Source of the DNA: Natrialbaceae archaeon Tc-Br11_E2g1
Lineage (GTDB): Archaea; Halobacteriota; Halobacteria; Halobacteriales; Natrialbaceae
Length of the DNA: 7,355 bases
Assembly (NCBI GenBank): GCA_001564255.1
Contig: LKNC01000141.1
Location: 1-7,355 of the forward strand
Direction: 5' to 3'
Translations under genes and position numbers: made by a program
Shown here: piece by piece, positions 4,871 through 7,355 of the stretch
Layout: each line of letters begins with the position of its first letter
Position numbering within the stretch: the stretch's first letter is position 1
Notes under the pieces: generated by a model
Told to the model about the DNA's origin: nothing
What the model saw: the letters and a program-made list of their open reading frames with translations, nothing else
The model's database searches: none

Positions 4871-5941
4871 ATGAGCGATGATGAGGTGATCGCCGGGTCG
4901 CCCGACGGGAACGACGCTTTCACCTACAACGGTGGCCGGGTCGATCCGGGCGAGTCCGCCAACATCCGCTATGGAATCAGTGAGACCTATCTCGGTGATC
5001 CGGTACGGATCCCGGTGACGGTGGTCAACGGCGAGTACCCGGGACCGACGGTCTTTCTCTCGGCTGCGGCCCACGGCGACGAACTCAACGGCATCGAGGT
5101 CGTCCGAGAGGTCGCCCACGACTGGGACCACTCGGAGCTACACGGTACGCTCGTCTGTCTGCCGGTGATGAACGTTCCCGGGTTTCTGGCACAGGAGCGC
5201 TATCTACCGATCTACGACCGGGACCTGAACCGGTCGTTCCCCGGCAGGGAGGGGTCGACCGGTGCCCGCCGGATGGCCCACCGCATCTTCACGAACTTCA
5301 TCGAGCCCTGTGACATCGGGATCGACCTCCACACGTCCACGCGTGGGCGAACGAACATGATTCACGTTCGAGCGAACATGGACGACTCGGCGGTCGCCCG
5401 CGTCGCAAAGGCGTTCAGCACGAACGTCATCATCGCCGGACGGGGCCCCTCGGGTACGCTCCGACGCGAGGCGACCGACGCCGGGATCCCGACGATCACG
5501 ATCGAAATGGGCGAAGCCCACCGCTTCCAGCGAAAACTCATCGACCGAGCGCTGACCGGCGTCGCGAGCGTCCTCGCGGAGTTCGGCCTCCATCCCGACT
5601 CCTCGGTCTTCTGGCCCGGCTGGCGAACGATCATCGACGGCAGCGACGAGAAGACCTGGCTTCGGGCCGACGCCGGCGGCATCGTCGACATGAAGTTCGG
5701 CCGCGGCGAACTCGTCCGGGAGGGGGAGGTGATCTGTTCGATCACCAACCCGTTCAAGGAAGAAGACGACAAGGTCACCGTCGAAGCACCGTTCACCGGG
5801 CTGATCGTCGGCGTTCTCGAGAACCCGGTGGTCTACCCCGGCAACCCGCTCTGTCACCTCGTCGGCCTCCCGGAGGACACCCTCCACGCCGTCGAACGCG
5901 AGGTCGGCGAGGACGATCGCATCGCCGCCGTCTTCCAGTGA
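4871..5941 (+). CDS. Succinylglutamate desuccinylase/aspartoacylase family zinc hydrolase
   Basis: A 356-residue M14-like metal-dependent deacylase. Zinc ligands are visible as H68 and E71 in AAHGDELNG and H154 in DLHTSTRGR. The substrate-binding DLNRSFPG motif is at 118-125, and E212 in TITIEMGEAHRF is the likely catalytic glutamate. Residues about 265-333 form a C-terminal barrel-sandwich domain with biotinyl/lipoyl-like repeats (GGIVDMKFGRGELVREGEVI, then APFTGLIVGV and NPLCHLV) but no canonical modification lysine motif. This domain is common in the AstE/aspartoacylase group. Members cleave N-acyl groups from small amino acid derivatives such as N-succinylglutamate, N-acetylaspartate or N-acetyldiaminobutyrate, and the substrate here cannot be read from the sequence. 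No signal peptide is present, so the enzyme is cytoplasmic. The ATG is fixed by the TATA box 24-29 bases upstream; the frame is open much further upstream, but that part is antisense-like shadow over the regulator gene. It appears monocistronic. Confidence 0.88.
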   Translation: MSDDEVIAGSPDGNDAFTYNGGRVDPGESANIRYGISETYLGDPVRIPVTVVNGEYPGPTVFLSAAAHGDELNGIEVVREVAHDWDHSELHGTLVCLPVMNVPGFLAQERYLPIYDRDLNRSFPGREGSTGARRMAHRIFTNFIEPCDIGIDLHTSTRGRTNMIHVRANMDDSAVARVAKAFSTNVIIAGRGPSGTLRREATDAGIPTITIEMGEAHRFQRKLIDRALTGVASVLAEFGLHPDSSVFWPGWRTIIDGSDEKTWLRADAGGIVDMKFGRGELVREGEVICSITNPFKEEDDKVTVEAPFTGLIVGVLENPVVYPGNPLCHLVGLPEDTLHAVEREVGEDDRIAAVFQ

Positions 5942-5987
5942 CTGCCCACGCCCCGCCCAACACACGAACCACCACGCCGGAACGGGA

Positions 5988-6005
5988 GTGTCGTGGGGCC
6001 GACAC
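5988..6005 (+). terminator. Possible hairpin after the aspartoacylase-like gene
   Basis: GTGTCG (5988-5993) and CGACAC (6000-6005) form a 6-bp stem with a six-base loop, 46 bases past the stop and upstream of the sdh promoter. No T-run follows. The stem is short and could be chance. Confidence 0.25.
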
Positions 6006-6044
6006 AGTTCGGCAAGAACCGGTCGATACAGGAGACAAGAGTAA

Positions 6045-6053
6045 CTTCTATAC
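6045..6053 (+). promoter_or_regulatory. Promoter of the sdh operon
   Basis: CTTCTATAC is a good TATA-like element 30-38 bases before the sdhC ATG. A start site about 26 bases downstream of its centre leaves a leader of only about 5-10 bases. It is the only promoter seen for sdhC, sdhD and sdhB. Confidence 0.6.
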
Positions 6054-6082
6054 CCTCGCGGTCCAAGGGTCGAAACGAGAGT

Positions 6083-6508
6083 ATGAGTCAGTCTTACAAT
6101 CGCGGTCTCATCGAGGACTTCGGCCGCTGGAAGGAGTTCTCGGCCGGTATGTGGGCGTGGATCTTTCATAAGTTCACCGGGTGGGTGCTGATCGGCTACC
6201 TGTTTACCCACATCGCCGTGTTGAGTACTGCTATCGGTGCGGCAGGAGACACTGCGGGGATTGAGACAGGAACAGACGTCTACACGACGACGATTCAGGG
6301 CCTCGAGGAACTGTTCATCATCCGCGTCCTCGAGGTCGGACTGCTCGCAGTGGCAGTCTTTCACATCCTGAACGGGCTCCGACTGTTGATGGTCGACCTC
6401 GGTCTCGGCCTCGATAGTCAGGACAAGAGCTTCTACGCGTCGTTGATCCTCACCGCCGTGATCGCGATCGCTAGCGTGCCGACGTTCATGGCAGGGGTGA
6501 GCATCTAA
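6083..6508 (+). CDS. sdhC: Succinate dehydrogenase membrane anchor, cytochrome b subunit SdhC
   Basis: A 141-residue membrane protein with three hydrophobic helices (about 31-53, 78-106, 117-138). It anchors the catalytic subunits of complex II and helps bind haem b and quinone. Helix 2 contains [15 protein letters not shown] (93-107), matching the H-x3-G-x-R-x4-D pattern of the E. coli SdhC haem ligand region, so H94 is the likely axial haem ligand. The N-terminal part has HKFTGW (29-34), comparable to the HRISG stretch near the quinone site in E. coli SdhC, and H43 sits further along helix 1. The ATG at 6083 is preferred over an in-frame start 90 bases earlier because that one lies before the TATA box. 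The TAA stop overlaps the sdhD ATG by one base. Succinate oxidation in the citric acid cycle feeds electrons to the membrane quinone pool (menaquinone in haloarchaea). Confidence 0.92.
   Translation: MSQSYNRGLIEDFGRWKEFSAGMWAWIFHKFTGWVLIGYLFTHIAVLSTAIGAAGDTAGIETGTDVYTTTIQGLEELFIIRVLEVGLLAVAVFHILNGLRLLMVDLGLGLDSQDKSFYASLILTAVIAIASVPTFMAGVSI
6494..6500 (+). promoter_or_regulatory. Shine-Dalgarno site of sdhD
   Basis: GGGGTGA, seven bases before the sdhD ATG and inside the end of sdhC, closely matches the archaeal consensus GGAGGTGA. It fits the expectation that internal operon genes use Shine-Dalgarno initiation while the first genes are leaderless. Confidence 0.55.
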
Positions 6509-6876
6509 TGGCCGAACGCTACTCCTCGTTTACCCCCGGTGGAACCGGGTGGCTGCTCCAGCGGCTCACCGCGGGGTTTCTGGCCGTCGTGCTCGCGTTC
6601 CACTTCCTCCAGCTTCACTTCATCAACCACGCCGCGGACGTCACGTTCGCGGGCACTCAGGCCCGCATGGAGAACGTGGGCTATTTCCTCGTGATGGTCC
6701 TGTTCCTGATCACGGCCGCGTTCCACGGCCTCAACGGCATCTACAACGCGCTCGTCAATCAGGGGCTGTCCGGCGGCGCGAAGAAGGCGATGTTCGCAGT
6801 CCTCTCCCTTGCGGGGATCGCACTCGTCGTACAGGGGATCTACGTCGCACTGGCGATGGCGGGGTACACAACATGA
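6508..6876 (+). CDS. sdhD: Succinate dehydrogenase membrane anchor SdhD
   Basis: A 122-residue membrane protein with three hydrophobic helices (about 19-40, 57-82, 94-118), the second membrane anchor of complex II. FHGLNGIYNAL (72-82) carries H73 in the H-x3-G-x-aromatic setting that matches the haem ligand of E. coli SdhD, so it probably shares one haem b with SdhC H94. Helix 1 also contains H32 and H37. The first helix aligns with that of SdhC without gaps from W15 to H32 (W26 to H43 in SdhC), suggesting that the two anchors are related. The start overlaps the sdhC stop by one base and a Shine-Dalgarno site precedes it. The end overlaps the sdhB start as ATGA, so translational coupling along the operon is likely. 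Confidence 0.92.
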   Translation: MAERYSSFTPGGTGWLLQRLTAGFLAVVLAFHFLQLHFINHAADVTFAGTQARMENVGYFLVMVLFLITAAFHGLNGIYNALVNQGLSGGAKKAMFAVLSLAGIALVVQGIYVALAMAGYTT

Positions 6877-7355
6877 GTACACAACAACAGAAACCAGAGA
6901 GCACGGAGGTACCGGCCGAAGAGAGCGAACCGTCGCCCCAGGAAGAGCGCATGGAGCGCAAACAGGTCGACGCCGACCAGCGCCAGGAGACCGCCGACGC
7001 GGCCGAACTCGAGGGCGAGACGGTGCTCCTGAAAGTGTTCCGCTACGATCCCGAAGTCGCGGACAAACAGGAGCCACGCTTCGACGAGTTCTCGATCCCC
7101 TACGAGAAGGGGATGACCGCCCTCGACGCAGTCATCTACGCCCGGGACACCTACGACTCCTCGCTTACCTTCCGACACTCCTGTCGGCAGGCCGTCTGTG
7201 GCTCGGACGCCTTCTTCATAAACGGGAGACAGCGACTGGCGTGTAAGACCCAGCTCAGCGACCTTGAGTGGCCGGTTCGCGTCGAACCTCTGCCACACCA
7301 GGAGGTCGTCAAGGATCTGGTCGTCGACATGGACCACTTCTACGAGCAGATGCAC
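6873..7355 (+). CDS. sdhB: Succinate dehydrogenase iron-sulfur subunit SdhB, 3' end missing
   Basis: The frame is open to the window edge, giving the N-terminal 161 residues. The core starts near residue 50 and matches the plant-type ferredoxin domain of SdhB. The [2Fe-2S] ligands are C104, C109, D112 and C124, in CRQAVCGSD and NGRQRLAC. Spacing (5, 3, 12) and the aspartate in third position are the same as in E. coli SdhB (C55, C60, D63, C75). The block VKDLVVDMDHFYEQM (147-161) also matches E. coli closely. The [4Fe-4S] and [3Fe-4S] cysteines of the C-terminal domain lie outside the window. About 48 extra N-terminal residues, rich in Gln, Glu and Asp and probably disordered, precede the core. 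The start is supported by the four-base ATGA overlap with sdhD; an internal ATG at codon 27 is an alternative. The protein passes electrons from the flavin subunit to the quinone site held by SdhC and SdhD. Confidence 0.93.
   Translation, partial: MSTQQQKPESTEVPAEESEPSPQEERMERKQVDADQRQETADAAELEGETVLLKVFRYDPEVADKQEPRFDEFSIPYEKGMTALDAVIYARDTYDSSLTFRHSCRQAVCGSDAFFINGRQRLACKTQLSDLEWPVRVEPLPHQEVVKDLVVDMDHFYEQMH

Noticed and set aside
6052..6070. ACCCT/AGGGT inverted repeat before sdhC.
   Set aside because: The left arm overlaps the sdh TATA element and most of the repeat would not be transcribed, so it is unlikely to be an RNA structure. The arms are only five bases.
5204..6364. A 386-codon open frame on the minus strand opposite the aspartoacylase-like gene and sdhC.
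   Set aside because: It mirrors the codon bias of two well-supported plus-strand genes, has no recognisable motif and runs across their intergenic promoter. Long antisense frames are expected in GC-rich coding DNA.
1..7355. Searches by eye for tRNA genes, CRISPR repeats, insertion sequence ends, toxin-antitoxin or phage-defence genes.
   Set aside because: No cloverleaf-like T-arm motif, regularly spaced repeat, transposase or defence-related domain was seen. The genes present are metabolic, transport or regulatory.

Overview
The window looks like ordinary chromosomal DNA from a halophilic archaeon (class Halobacteria). It is strongly GC-rich, the predicted proteins are rich in Asp and Glu and poor in Lys, and most genes have a TATA-like box about 20-35 bases before the start codon with little room for a leader. 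Several genes are typical of haloarchaea: an Azf-type sugar dehydrogenase, a small acidic orphan, and an sdhC-sdhD-sdhB cluster. I see no rRNA, tRNA, CRISPR array, insertion sequence or phage gene. The genus cannot be fixed from the sequence alone.

Layout from left to right. (1) Bases 1-663, plus strand: the 3' part of an extended SDR dehydrogenase, most likely azf (archaeal glucose-6-phosphate dehydrogenase). (2) 778-1059, plus: an unrecognised 93-residue acidic protein. (3) 1216-1830, minus: a DUF309 protein that converges on gene 2, with hairpins between the two. (4) 2075-3172, minus: an M29-type metallo-aminopeptidase with all five expected metal ligands. (5) 3222-3947, minus: a queuosine-precursor-transporter (YhhQ/VUT) family membrane protein. 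(6) 4096-4806, plus: an XRE-type helix-turn-helix regulator, divergent from gene 5. (7) 4871-5941, plus: a succinylglutamate desuccinylase/aspartoacylase family zinc hydrolase with its own strong TATA box. (8) 6083-7355, plus: sdhC, sdhD and the 5' part of sdhB, tightly overlapping, encoding the membrane anchors and the iron-sulfur subunit of succinate dehydrogenase (complex II). The remainder of sdhB, and presumably sdhA, lie beyond the right edge.

The only clear multi-gene pathway unit is the sdh operon. The other genes appear to be single transcription units, each with its own promoter. The longest stretch without a gene is 1831-2074 (244 bases). It holds the DUF309 promoter and an AT-richer patch with nested inverted repeats. 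I found no convincing undescribed system. The points most worth a second look are the symmetric histidine pattern in SdhC and SdhD, the operator-like palindromes at the divergent transporter/regulator promoters, and the AT-rich inverted-repeat patch near 2000-2052.
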